Shown: in pieces, positions 8,359 to 17,231 of the stretch | How the letters are laid out: the number at the start of each line of letters is the position of its first letter | How positions within the stretch are numbered: position 1 is the first letter of the stretch | Source of the DNA: Aquimonas voraii | GTDB lineage: Bacteria; Pseudomonadota; Gammaproteobacteria; Xanthomonadales; Xanthomonadaceae | Direction of reading: 5' to 3' | Length of the DNA: 60,099 bases | NCBI RefSeq assembly: GCF_900101825.1 | Contig: NZ_FNAG01000016.1 | Span: 5,001 to 65,099 of the forward strand | Notes under the pieces: generated by a model | What the model saw: only the letters and a program-made list of their open reading frames with translations | What the model was told of the DNA's origin: nothing | Databases searched by the model: none | Position numbers and translations under genes: made by a program

Positions 8359-10536
8359 ATGGATGTTTCCCACCTGCTCGATGCGCTCAACACGGCCCAG
8401 CGCGAGGCCGTCACCACCGACTCCAAGCACACCCTGGTGCTGGCCGGCGCCGGCTCCGGCAAGACGCGGGTGCTGGTGCACCGCATCGGCTGGCTGACCG
8501 AAGTCCTTGGCGTGCCGCCCTACGGCGTGCTGGCGGTGACCTTCACCAACAAGGCCGCCGGCGAGATGCGACATCGCATCAGCCAGCTTGGCGGCCAGGG
8601 CGGGCGCGGCATGTGGATCGGCACCTTCCACGGCATCGCCCACCGCCTGCTGCGCCTGCACTGGCATGAAGCCGGCCTGCCCGAAACCTTCCAGGTGCTG
8701 GACTCGGACGACCAGATCCGTCTGCTCAAGCGCGTGATCAACGACATGGGCCTCGACGAAAAGCGCTGGCCCGCGCGCCAGGCGGCCTGGTTCATCAATG
8801 CCGCGAAGGACGAAGGCAAGCGGCCGAAGCATGTGATCGGCGGCAACCCGGCCACCGACACCTTCATCCGCATCTACGAGGCCTACGAGACCACCGCCCG
8901 CCGCGCCGGTCTGGTCGACTTCGCCGAGCTGCTGCTGCGCGCACACGAGCTGTGGCTGAACCACGCCGGCCTGCTGCACCACTACCAGCAGCGCTTCGGC
9001 CACCTGCTGGTCGACGAGTTCCAGGACACCAACACCATCCAGTACGCCTTCGTGCGCGTGCTGGCCGGCGCCACCGGCTCGACCTTCGTGGTCGGCGACG
9101 ACGACCAGGCCATCTACGGCTGGCGCGGCGCCAAGGTCGAGAACGTGCAGCACTACCTGCGCGACTTCGATGGTGCGCACACGGTGCGGCTGGAGCAGAA
9201 CTACCGCTCCACCGCCAATATCCTCAAGGCCGCCAACGCGGTGATCGGCCACAACCCGCAGCGGCTGGGCAAGACGCTGTGGACGGCCGACGGCGAGGGC
9301 GAGCCGATCGACCTCTACGCCGCCTACAACGAGATGGACGAAGCCCAGCACGTGGTGCAGCGCATCCAGCGCTGGATCAGCGATGGCGGCAGCCCGTCGG
9401 ACTGCGCCGTGCTGTACCGCTCGAACGCACAGTCGCGCGCGTTGGAAGAAGCGCTGATGCAGGCCGGCGTCATCTACCGCGTCTACGGCGGCCTGCGCTT
9501 CTTCGAGCGCGCCGAAATCAAGGACACCCTCGCCTATCTGCGCCTGATCGCCAGCCGCGCCGACGATGCCGCCTTCGAGCGCGCGGTCAACACGCCGGCG
9601 CGCGGCATCGGCGGCAAGACGATCGAACAGGTGCGCGCCCGCGCCCAGGCCGAGAACCTCTCGCTGTGGGAGGCCGTGCTGGCCGAGCTGACGCAGGGTG
9701 TCCTGCCCGGCCGCGCCAAGAACGCGCTGCGCGGCTTCATCGAGCTGATCGAACAGCTCGACCGCGACACGCGCACGCTCACGCTGGCCGAACAGATCGA
9801 CCACGTGCTGGCAGTGTCGGGCCTGCGCACCCACTACGCCGAGGAATCGCGCGGCACCCTGGACGCGCGCACCGACAACCTCGACGAGCTGGTCACCGTC
9901 GCCAGCCGCTTCGCCCGCGTCGAGGTGGAAGAAGGTGCCGAGCCCCTGCCCGAGCTGGTCGGCTTTCTCGCCTATGCCGCGCTCGAAGCCGGCGAGGGCC
10001 AGGCCGAGGCCTGGCAGGACTGCGTGCAGCTGATGACCCTGCACTCGGCCAAGGGCCTGGAGTTCCCGCTGGTCTGCATCGTCGGGCTCGAAGAAGGTCT
10101 GTTCCCCGGCCAGAAGTCGATGGAGGAAGCCGGCCGCCTCGAAGAAGAGCGTCGGCTGGCCTACGTCGGCCTGACCCGCGCCCGCCAGAAGCTGGTGCTG
10201 TGCTACGCCGAAGCCCGCCGCATCCACGGCATGGACACCTTCGGCGCGCCCTCGCGCTTCCTGCGCGAGATCCCCGGCGACGTGCTGCACGAGGTGCGCC
10301 CGCGCGTGCAGGTCAGCCGCCCGGCCTTCTCATCGCCTGCCCCACGCGCCCGCTTCGCCGCCGAACCCACCCCCGCCGGCCTGAAGCTCGGCGCCCTGGT
10401 CAGCCACGCCAAGTTCGGTGCCGGCGTGATCACCGACTTCGAAGGCGACGGCCCGCATGCGCGGGTGCAGGTCAACTTCGAGGAGGCGGGCAGCAAGTGG
10501 CTGGTGGTGTCTTATGCGAACTTGCAGGTGGGGTGA
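8359..10536 (+). CDS. uvrD: DNA helicase II (UvrD/Rep family, SF1A)
   Basis: A 725-residue superfamily 1A 3'-to-5' helicase, the usual UvrD length. It unwinds DNA in nucleotide-excision and mismatch repair. Motifs seen: TAQREAV (Q motif region), Walker A AGAGSGKT (residues 29–36), LAVTFTNKAAGEM (Ia), VDEFQDTN (motif II, D219–D223), VVGDDDQAIYGWRGA (III), LEQNYRS (IV), MTLHSAKGLEFPLV (V) and YVGLTRARQKL (VI). The C-terminus carries the Tudor-like SHAKFGAGVITDFEG segment typical of UvrD/PcrA. The ATG of MDVSHLLDALN is chosen because upstream residues in the open frame do not resemble the family. Confidence 0.96.
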   Translation: MDVSHLLDALNTAQREAVTTDSKHTLVLAGAGSGKTRVLVHRIGWLTEVLGVPPYGVLAVTFTNKAAGEMRHRISQLGGQGGRGMWIGTFHGIAHRLLRLHWHEAGLPETFQVLDSDDQIRLLKRVINDMGLDEKRWPARQAAWFINAAKDEGKRPKHVIGGNPATDTFIRIYEAYETTARRAGLVDFAELLLRAHELWLNHAGLLHHYQQRFGHLLVDEFQDTNTIQYAFVRVLAGATGSTFVVGDDDQAIYGWRGAKVENVQHYLRDFDGAHTVRLEQNYRSTANILKAANAVIGHNPQRLGKTLWTADGEGEPIDLYAAYNEMDEAQHVVQRIQRWISDGGSPSDCAVLYRSNAQSRALEEALMQAGVIYRVYGGLRFFERAEIKDTLAYLRLIASRADDAAFERAVNTPARGIGGKTIEQVRARAQAENLSLWEAVLAELTQGVLPGRAKNALRGFIELIEQLDRDTRTLTLAEQIDHVLAVSGLRTHYAEESRGTLDARTDNLDELVTVASRFARVEVEEGAEPLPELVGFLAYAALEAGEGQAEAWQDCVQLMTLHSAKGLEFPLVCIVGLEEGLFPGQKSMEEAGRLEEERRLAYVGLTRARQKLVLCYAEARRIHGMDTFGAPSRFLREIPGDVLHEVRPRVQVSRPAFSSPAPRARFAAEPTPAGLKLGALVSHAKFGAGVITDFEGDGPHARVQVNFEEAGSKWLVVSYANLQVG

Positions 10537-10680
10537 GGCTGAACCCCATCATGACTAGTAGTCCCCGGCCCAACGATGTGATCGCACAATATCGACGCGT
10601 TTTCTAACGAGCTACAGCGGCTGACGTTAGACGGCCACTAGTCTCGTCAATATCCGCCGCGAGACTGCAGAAAAGACAAC

Positions 10681-11040
10681 TCAATTTGCGTCAAATCTCG
10701 ACCGATCATGTCTACAGCTTTGACACAGGAAATCATCCTCCTGATAGCAAAGCAAAAGGGTCTCATCGTCGATAACCCCAGAACCAACGCAACTACTCGC
10801 TTCCGAGTCAGGGCCGACGAATCCAACAGGGCCTTCGCAGTAGACATGGAGAAGGGGCTTCAAGAACGTTTCGTAGTGATAAAGCTGAGCAGCAGAAAGG
10901 GACGAGGTTTTTCCGCCGTTAGCAGCTAAAATCTTTGCGACTCCGATTGTTGCCCTTGAATCATAAGCCGTACCCTGCAGGCGGCTTTCGATTAGTTCTT
11001 GTCGCTCCGTGAGGAGGTAAGAAAGGACCTTCGTATTCAT
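10681..11040 (-). CDS. Small zinc-ribbon-like protein of unknown function
   Basis: About 119–120 residues. Two adjacent ATGs (11038–11043) are possible starts; AGGAG lies five bases before the second, which is preferred. The N-terminal half is helical (TKVLSYLLTERQELIES). The C-terminal half has Cys residues in the pattern CVGSG…LLCYQEDDFLCQSC, reminiscent of a zinc ribbon. I do not recognise the family. Base composition is clearly less GC-rich than the flanking uvrD gene, and the gene lies next to an immunity-like protein on the same strand. That suggests an acquired pair, but no link between their functions is shown. Confidence 0.65.
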   Translation of the reverse strand: MNTKVLSYLLTERQELIESRLQGTAYDSRATIGVAKILAANGGKTSSLSAAQLYHYETFLKPLLHVYCEGPVGFVGPDSEASSCVGSGVIDDETLLLCYQEDDFLCQSCRHDRSRFDAN

Positions 11041-11191
11041 CATTTCTCCTGGACCATAGCCACTACAAGGGGCCACCTGATTCGCCGCGCGAAAACACTG
11101 TTCTCCTTGCGCAAGAATCCGTCTCAGGGCACTGCTGGCCCGGGGGGCCAAATGGCCTCTAGAGTAGGCTCAGGCAACAACTCGCAGCAGA

Positions 11192-11530
11192 TCACTCCGC
11201 ATCACATGGATACGCAGCCCTGAGGGCGTTGACAACCAAAATGTCTCCTGGAAGATGCCACGTACTGGGATTGGCTCTGAGATGATTAGCGACTATCTCA
11301 GGTAGTTGACCCCCTTTGACTTCAGGGTCGGGGCACCACAACCGATCTACAGTCACATCCGCGACACCCTTCACGTAGCCTTCGAAATACCCTGAGCGAT
11401 AGCCAGAATCGTCTCTATCCCGCCCTTCCATAGCGGCCACCAAGCTGCTCCCTTCCACCCATCCTGCGATGGCTGGTAACCCCGCGCATGCAAGTGTGAA
11501 TGCTGCAACGCATCTAAGAGTGACCTGCAT
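11192..11530 (-). CDS. Rap1a/Tai-like immunity protein
   Basis: A 112-residue protein with a signal peptide (MQVTLRCVAAFTLACAGLPAIAG) and a mature domain in which SGYFEGYVKGVADV, WCPDPEVKGGQLPEIVANHL, NPSTW and ALRAAYPC follow the conserved order of the Rap1a/Tai immunity family. Members are periplasmic proteins that inhibit type VI secretion amidase effectors of the Ssp/Tae4 kind. AGGAGG four bases before the ATG decides the start against a longer frame. No amidase effector or secretion gene adjoins it, so it may be an orphan immunity protein or serve another exported process. The assignment rests on motif pattern, not on a search. Confidence 0.75.
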   Translation of the reverse strand: MQVTLRCVAAFTLACAGLPAIAGWVEGSSLVAAMEGRDRDDSGYRSGYFEGYVKGVADVTVDRLWCPDPEVKGGQLPEIVANHLRANPSTWHLPGDILVVNALRAAYPCDAE

Positions 11531-11784
11531 AACCCCCTCCTGCCTGACAGTAAAAGAAATGTGAGCAAGGAGCCTTAGCATACAGGTGAGAGTAGATCGC
11601 TTCACCTAGACTCACCGAATATTCGAGCACCCTCGGCGTTCTCACGCGTTTATCGATATAAGACTGGCTCAGCCAAAGATGGAACACAACTCGAAGGAGC
11701 CGAGCAGGCGCTTGCCGTTCTGCGCGATGTAGAGTCACGCCCCGTTTTTGACACCGCCGTCGTCCGGGCCGCGCACGCCAAAAT
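11531..11784. other. 254-bp gap, no gene seen
   Basis: This stretch between the antitoxin stop and the Rap1a-like start is less GC-rich. A toxin gene would be expected downstream of the antitoxin, but no reading frame here has a start, a ribosome site and a recognisable toxin. One frame contains GEFWRARP, faintly similar to the N-terminus of MazF-type toxins (RGEVWW), but it does not continue. Confidence 0.4.
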
Positions 11785-12021
11785 TCACCAGACGTCCTTG
11801 CTTGGGACGCTCGATTGAGCGCGAGCAAGCTCGTCTGACAGGGCTGACCCCTGCTCGGCAAACACGACGTTCAACTTGGCGGTAATCGCTGCGCCATCGC
11901 GCCGGGCGAGGTACTCAGTGATCGCCTCGGCATAGAGCCTGCTGCGCGACACGCCCAGCGCCTTCGCAAGCTCCTCGGCTTTCGCGCAGACCGGATCTGG
12001 AAGCGAAACGACGGTCTTCAT
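11785..12021 (-). CDS. Ribbon-helix-helix antitoxin-like protein (orphan)
   Basis: A 78-residue protein: MKTVVSLPDPVCAKAEELAK, then ALGVSRSRLYAEAITEYLAR, the beta-strand plus two-helix layout of CopG/MazE-type ribbon-helix-helix DNA-binding antitoxins, with an acidic C-terminal tail (VFAEQGSALSDELARAQ) of the kind that wraps a toxin. Such antitoxins repress their own promoter and neutralise a MazF/PemK RNase. No toxin gene is found downstream, so it is either an orphan regulator or the remains of a broken pair. A much longer antisense open frame in which this sits is spurious; the real start is the ATG inside it. Confidence 0.8.
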   Translation of the reverse strand: MKTVVSLPDPVCAKAEELAKALGVSRSRLYAEAITEYLARRDGAAITAKLNVVFAEQGSALSDELARAQSSVPSKDVW

Positions 12022-12183
12022 GGCGGCGGAGTATCGCCCAACGGCTGCGCCCCGCTCACCAACCTCCCCCACCCCCAGCCATTCGGATTTCCGATCCATC
12101 CTGCTACGCTCGCGGGTCGGGCTTGGCCCCTCTTCCGCTTGGCGCGGAACCGGGGTCGGCCGCTTCGCGAGCGCGTATCCCGC

Positions 12184-15100
12184 ATGACCAAAGCCGAGTT
12201 CATCGCCCTGCTGCAGTCGCAGGACTGGCAGCGCTGGTTCGATCCGGCCGCCTTGCGCGGCGGGGCCGAGCTGGCCGGGGCGGTCGAGAACATCAACTTC
12301 TTCGACTACGGCCCCGGCGGCCTGATCGCAGGACGCCTGCCGATTGGCCGCACCCTGGGCTCGACCGGCATCAGCCTGATGCAGACCGGCCGCGACAAGG
12401 GCCTGCAGGCGCGCTGGATCTGCGAGTGCCGCGAGACGCGCTGCCTGCACGCCGCCGCCCTGCTGCTGGCGCTGACCGACACCTCGCCCGAGGCCGCACT
12501 GCGGCCCTGGGACCGCTGGATGGCCAAGGTCGACGGCGTCGGCCCGCGGCCGCTGCCGAAGGTAGACCCGGAACCCGAACCCGAGCGCGCACCGGCCCTG
12601 CTGCTGAAGGTGATGGAGCTGCCGCAGCCGGTGCTGCTGGTGCAGCCCAGCCTGGTGCGCGCGGGCAAGCGCGGCGGCTTTGCCAACCCGGTGGCGATCG
12701 AGCTCGGCCAGGTCGGTGGGCCCAGCCCCAAGCCGCCGAGTGGCTACTCGGCCGAACAGCTGGAGCGGCTGGCCGCACTCGGCCTGGGCGCCGAGCCGGT
12801 ATACGGGCTGAGCCGCGCCGAGCGCCACTTTCTGCCGGTGCGCTCCGCACATCAGGCACGCGCGCTGCTGGCGCTGGCGGCGGAGTGGCCGCTGCTGCTG
12901 GAGCGCGCCTCCGGCCAGCGCCTCACGCTGGGGCCGAAGCGCGGTTTGGAGCTCGATTGGCTGGATCTGGAAGACGGCAGCCAGCGCCTGTACTGCCGGG
13001 TCATCGACGCACCCGGCGCGCTGGTGCTCGAGGGCGAGACCCTGCTCTATCTCGATCGCCAGCGCGGCGAGTTCGGCGCGCTCGACGCCGACCCCAAGCT
13101 GCCGGGCCTGCTGTCCAGCGCGCCGGCCCTGCTGCCCGAACATGTCGATCACGTCGGCGAGCGCCTGAAGAAGCTGAGCCAGCTGCCCGGCCTGCCGCCG
13201 CCGCGTCCGCGCGGCGCGGTGCAGCTGCTGCAGGCGCCGCCGATTCCGGTGCTGGAGCTGCGCGAGCAGCGCGTGGTCGGCCGCAACGGCCATCGCCAGG
13301 TGGCGAGCGCGCGGCTGTCCTTCGCCTATCCGCCGCTGCTGCTGCCGCCGCTGGGCGCGCGACAGGTCGAGCGTCACTACTTCCAGGGCGAGGTCTACGA
13401 AGTGCATCGCTCGGCCGCGGCCGAACTGGCCGCGCTGGAGCGCCTGACCGAACTGGGCCTGCGCGCCGCCGACGACGAGTTCGGCGCGGCGATGGCCGCC
13501 AGCCAGGACTTCAGCCCCGAGGATTTCGTGCTGCCGCGCGGTCGCGCCGGCCATGCCGACGCCGAGCACTGGCAGCCCCTGCTGCCGCGGCTGGAAGACG
13601 CCGGCTTCGAGGTGCGCTTCGCCCGCGACTATCCAGCGCGCGTGCTCGACGGCAGCGAGGGCTGGCTGGCCGAGGTCGATGAAGACGCCGGTGGCGCCTG
13701 GTTCAACTTGAGCCTGGGCATCGAGATCGGCGGCGAGCGCATCGATCTGATGCCGGTGCTGCGGCATGTGCTGGCCGACCCGGACTTTCCGCGCCGGCCC
13801 GGCCCGCGCGAGCCGGACAACGCCACCTATGTGGCGCCGCTGGATGCGAACCGCCGCATCCGCCTGCCGCTGAAGCGCCTGCGTGCCCTGCTCGAACCTC
13901 TGCTTGAGTGGCTGGAAGACAGCTCGAACCGCGAGGGGCCGATCCGCCTGGGCCGCGCGCAGAGCACGCTTGTCGAAGAGCTGACCGGCGCCAGCCTGGT
14001 CTGGCGCGGCGCGGCGCCGCTGTACCAGCAGCTGGAGCAGCTGCGCAGCCGACGCGTGCAGGTCGACCCGCCGACCGACTTCGGCGCCGAGCTGCGGCCC
14101 TACCAGCGCGATGGTCTGGACTGGCTGGGCTTTCTGGCCGCCGCCAAGCTGGGCGGCATCCTGGCCGACGACATGGGCCTGGGCAAAACCGTTCAGGTGC
14201 TGGCGCATGTGCTGGTGGAGAAGCAGGCCGGGCGCCTGCCCGACCCGGTGCTGGTGGTGGCACCGACCTCGCTGGTGCTGAACTGGCGCAACGAGGCGCG
14301 ACGCTTCTGCCCGCAGCTGAAGGTGCTGGTGCTGCACGGCAGCCAGCGCGAGGCCCTGTTCGAGTCGATGGCCGAGTTCGATCTGGTGATCACCACCTAC
14401 CCGCTGCTGCCGCGCGACCGCGAGGTGCTGGTGGCCCAGCCCTTCTCGCTGCTGGTGCTGGACGAGGCGCAGACCATCAAGAACGTGCGCACCCAGGCCG
14501 CGCAGGTGGTTCGCGAGCTGAACGTCAGCCGCCGGCTGGCGATGACCGGCACGCCGCTGGAGAACCACCTGGGCGAGCTGTGGGCGCAGATGGATGCGGT
14601 CGAGCCCGGCGTGCTGGGCAGCGAGCGCCAGTTCAATCGCCTGTACCGCACGCCCATCGAGAAGCAGGCCGACATCGAGCGCCAGCAGCGGCTGAACCGG
14701 CGCATCGCGCCGCTGATGCTGCGCCGGCGCAAGCAGGACGTGCTGACCGACCTGCCGCCGAAGACCGAGATCCTGCGTGAGGTCGAGCTGGAAGGCCGAC
14801 AGCGCGAGCTGTACGAAACCCTGCGCCTGGTGCAGCACGAGCGCGTGCGCGAGGCGATCGCCGAACGCGGCCTCGCCCAGAGCGGCATCATCGTGCTCGA
14901 TGCGCTGCTGAAGCTGCGCCAGGTCTGCTGCGATCCGCGCCTGGTCAAGCTGGCGCACGCGCGCAGCGTCGAGGACTCGGCCAAGCTCGACCTGCTGCTG
15001 GACCTGCTCGACAGCCTGCTGGCTGAAGGCCGCCGCGTGCTGGTGTTCAGCCAGTTCGCCGAGATGCTGGCGCTGATCGAGCAGGCGCTGAACGAACGCG

Positions 15101-15489
15101 GCATCCAGCCGCTGGTGCTGACCGGACAGACCCGCGACCGCACGAGCCTGGTCGAACGCTTCCAGGCCGGCGAGGTGCCGGTGTTCCTGATCAGCCTGAA
15201 GGCCGGCGGCGTCGGCCTGAACCTGACCGCCGCCGACACCGTGATCCACTACGACCCCTGGTGGAACCCGGCGGTGGAATCGCAGGCCACCGACCGCGCC
15301 CACCGCATCGGCCAGGACAAGCCGGTGTTCGTCTATCGCCTGATCTGCGCGGGCACGGTCGAGGAGAAGATCCAGAACCTGCAGCAGGCCAAGGCGCAGC
15401 TGGCGCAGGCGGTGCTGGATGGCGGCACCAGCACGCGCGTGGCGTTTGGTGAGGACGATCTGGCGGAGCTGTTTGCGCCTTTGATTTGA
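12184..15489 (+). CDS. SWIM zinc finger plus SNF2-family DNA translocase/helicase
   Basis: 1101 residues. An N-terminal SWIM finger is visible as C80-x-C82-x4-C87-x-H89 (WICECRETRCLHA). Next comes a long middle region without clear motifs. The SNF2 core follows: MGLGKT with K668, DEAQ (760–763), MTGTPLENHLGELW, LMLRRRKQDVLTDLPPKTE and the helicase C lobe with VLVFSQFAEML, LKAGGVGLNLT and RAHRIGQDKPV. SNF2 proteins couple ATP hydrolysis to movement along duplex DNA; bacterial SWIM–SNF2 proteins are poorly studied and probably act in transcription or repair. ATG of MTKAEFIALLQ is used; the upstream 15 codons overlap no ribosome site and do not look conserved. Confidence 0.9.
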   Translation: MTKAEFIALLQSQDWQRWFDPAALRGGAELAGAVENINFFDYGPGGLIAGRLPIGRTLGSTGISLMQTGRDKGLQARWICECRETRCLHAAALLLALTDTSPEAALRPWDRWMAKVDGVGPRPLPKVDPEPEPERAPALLLKVMELPQPVLLVQPSLVRAGKRGGFANPVAIELGQVGGPSPKPPSGYSAEQLERLAALGLGAEPVYGLSRAERHFLPVRSAHQARALLALAAEWPLLLERASGQRLTLGPKRGLELDWLDLEDGSQRLYCRVIDAPGALVLEGETLLYLDRQRGEFGALDADPKLPGLLSSAPALLPEHVDHVGERLKKLSQLPGLPPPRPRGAVQLLQAPPIPVLELREQRVVGRNGHRQVASARLSFAYPPLLLPPLGARQVERHYFQGEVYEVHRSAAAELAALERLTELGLRAADDEFGAAMAASQDFSPEDFVLPRGRAGHADAEHWQPLLPRLEDAGFEVRFARDYPARVLDGSEGWLAEVDEDAGGAWFNLSLGIEIGGERIDLMPVLRHVLADPDFPRRPGPREPDNATYVAPLDANRRIRLPLKRLRALLEPLLEWLEDSSNREGPIRLGRAQSTLVEELTGASLVWRGAAPLYQQLEQLRSRRVQVDPPTDFGAELRPYQRDGLDWLGFLAAAKLGGILADDMGLGKTVQVLAHVLVEKQAGRLPDPVLVVAPTSLVLNWRNEARRFCPQLKVLVLHGSQREALFESMAEFDLVITTYPLLPRDREVLVAQPFSLLVLDEAQTIKNVRTQAAQVVRELNVSRRLAMTGTPLENHLGELWAQMDAVEPGVLGSERQFNRLYRTPIEKQADIERQQRLNRRIAPLMLRRRKQDVLTDLPPKTEILREVELEGRQRELYETLRLVQHERVREAIAERGLAQSGIIVLDALLKLRQVCCDPRLVKLAHARSVEDSAKLDLLLDLLDSLLAEGRRVLVFSQFAEMLALIEQALNERGIQPLVLTGQTRDRTSLVERFQAGEVPVFLISLKAGGVGLNLTAADTVIHYDPWWNPAVESQATDRAHRIGQDKPVFVYRLICAGTVEEKIQNLQQAKAQLAQAVLDGGTSTRVAFGEDDLAELFAPLI

Positions 15490-15581
15490 TCGACGCGAAC
15501 GGGCCGCGCGTCAAGGCGGGCGGGCGGCGCGTGATTGTTTGCCGATGCGAGCATCGGACCCGTGGTGAGCCGGAGCCCGCC

Positions 15582-17132
15582 CTATGAGCTGCAGGAGAGC
15601 ATCGAGCAGCCGGCGCGGTGGCGTGCCCAGTCCGGGCGCTTCTGCGCGTAGGCCTCGGCACCGGGCTGTTCTTCGTACGGCCGTTCAAGCACCGTCTGCA
15701 GGCGGTGCAGCGGGGCGAGATCGCCCTGCTCGGCGGCATCGATGGCCTGCTGGGCCAGCCAGTTGCGCGGCACGTACCGCGGGTTCAGCGCGGCCATGCG
15801 CGCGCGGCGCGCCTCGGTCGCGGATTCGCCGTACAGGCGCTGCGTGTAGTCGTGCAGCCAGGCCTCCAGTGCGGAACGCTGCGCCTCGAACGCCGCTTCG
15901 TCATAGCTCGCCGGGCGCAGCAGGTCGACCGCGTAGGAACCGTCATCCAAGGCCATCAGGGCGCGGAAGCTCAGGGTGAAATCGAGCTGGGCGCTGTGCA
16001 TCAAGCCGTACAGACGCTGCGCCAGAGCATTGTCTTCCCCGCGCGGATCGAGCAGTCCGAGCTTGCCGGCATTGAACTCGGCGTGGGCACGGTTGAAGGT
16101 CTCGGCATAGGCGCGAAGTCCGTCGCGCAGCGGTTCCTGATCGGCGAACAGCGAGGACAGCGCGCCCGCCAGGCAGGACAGGTTCCAGTGCGCGATCTGC
16201 GGCTGCCGGCCGAAGGCGTAGCGGCGGCCTTCGGCATCGGTGGTGTTCGGCGTCCAGGCCGGATCGAAATCCTCCAGCCAGCCGTAGGGGCCGTAGTCGA
16301 TCGTGAGCCCCAGCACCGACAGGTTGTCGGTGTTCATCACCCCGTGCACGAAGCCGACCCGCATCCAGTGCGCGATCAGGAGCGCGGTGCGCTCGCAGAT
16401 CGCACGGAACACCTGCGCATCGCGGTCTGCTCTGCCCTCGAATTCGGGAAAGTCGCGCGCGCACATGAAGTCCCACAGCTGGCGCAGCAGCGGGTGCTCG
16501 CCGCGCGAGGCGGGCAGCTCGAAGTGACCGAAGCGCAGGAAGCTCGGCGCCACCCGGCAGACGACGGCGCCGGGCTCGGGCTTGGGATCGCCCGCGTAGA
16601 GGATGTCGCGCACCACCGCTTCACCGGTCACGACCAGCGACAGGGCGCGCGTGGTCGGCACGCCCAGCGCGTGCATGGCCTCGCTGCAGACGAATTCGCG
16701 CAGGGACGAACGCAGCACCGCGCGGCCGTCGGCGCGGCGCGAATAAGGCGTGGGGCCCGCCCCTTTGAGCTGCAGTTCGTGACGGCGACCGTCGACACCA
16801 ATCGCCTCGCCCAGACTGATCGCGCGGCCATCGCCGAGCTGTCCGGCCCAATGGCCGAACTGGTGGCCACCATAGTTGGTGGCGATCGGCTGCATGCCCT
16901 CGATCAGCGCATTGCCGGCGAAGACCTCGGCGAAGTGTGCGCTGGCGGTGTCCTCGGCACTGAAGCCGATGGCGGCGGCGACGGCGGGCGACAGCGCCAG
17001 CAGGCGCGGCGCACGCACCGGCGTGGGCTGCACCGCCGACCACAGCGCGCCGCTGACCGGGCGCGTGAAGTTGGCGGTTTCGGGGTCGCCCGGCAGTGCA
17101 CGACGGAAGGCGTTGTCGAAGGTCAGCGGCAT
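15582..17132 (-). CDS. selO: Protein adenylyltransferase SelO (YdiU/UPF0061 family)
   Basis: A 516-residue pseudokinase-fold enzyme that transfers AMP from ATP to Ser, Thr or Tyr of target proteins and links to redox stress. Family blocks include [73 protein letters not shown] and [14 protein letters not shown]. The extreme C-terminus is CSMLSCSS: bacterial members keep Cys where many eukaryotic SelO proteins carry selenocysteine. The start MPLTFDNAF fits the family; an open frame 15 codons longer exists. It converges on the SNF2 gene with 92 bases between. Confidence 0.95.
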   Translation of the reverse strand: MPLTFDNAFRRALPGDPETANFTRPVSGALWSAVQPTPVRAPRLLALSPAVAAAIGFSAEDTASAHFAEVFAGNALIEGMQPIATNYGGHQFGHWAGQLGDGRAISLGEAIGVDGRRHELQLKGAGPTPYSRRADGRAVLRSSLREFVCSEAMHALGVPTTRALSLVVTGEAVVRDILYAGDPKPEPGAVVCRVAPSFLRFGHFELPASRGEHPLLRQLWDFMCARDFPEFEGRADRDAQVFRAICERTALLIAHWMRVGFVHGVMNTDNLSVLGLTIDYGPYGWLEDFDPAWTPNTTDAEGRRYAFGRQPQIAHWNLSCLAGALSSLFADQEPLRDGLRAYAETFNRAHAEFNAGKLGLLDPRGEDNALAQRLYGLMHSAQLDFTLSFRALMALDDGSYAVDLLRPASYDEAAFEAQRSALEAWLHDYTQRLYGESATEARRARMAALNPRYVPRNWLAQQAIDAAEQGDLAPLHRLQTVLERPYEEQPGAEAYAQKRPDWARHRAGCSMLSCSS

Positions 17133-17231
17133 GCTCTTCGCTCGCGGCCGGGAAAGGTCGATCAGGATCGAGCGCACCGCGTCATGCCGCCGTGCTCGGC
17201 GCCTTGCCTGGCGCGGGCGGAGCAGCGTGAG

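Noticed and set aside
11531-11861. MazF-type toxin downstream of the RHH antitoxin
   Set aside because: Only a short GEFWRARP resemblance; the frame lacks a start and the conserved MazF core.
12022-15303. Long minus-strand frame antisense to the SNF2 helicase
   Set aside because: Only its last 78 codons (the RHH antitoxin) look real and have their own start; the remainder is a Gln/Ala/Arg-rich shadow of the plus-strand helicase.
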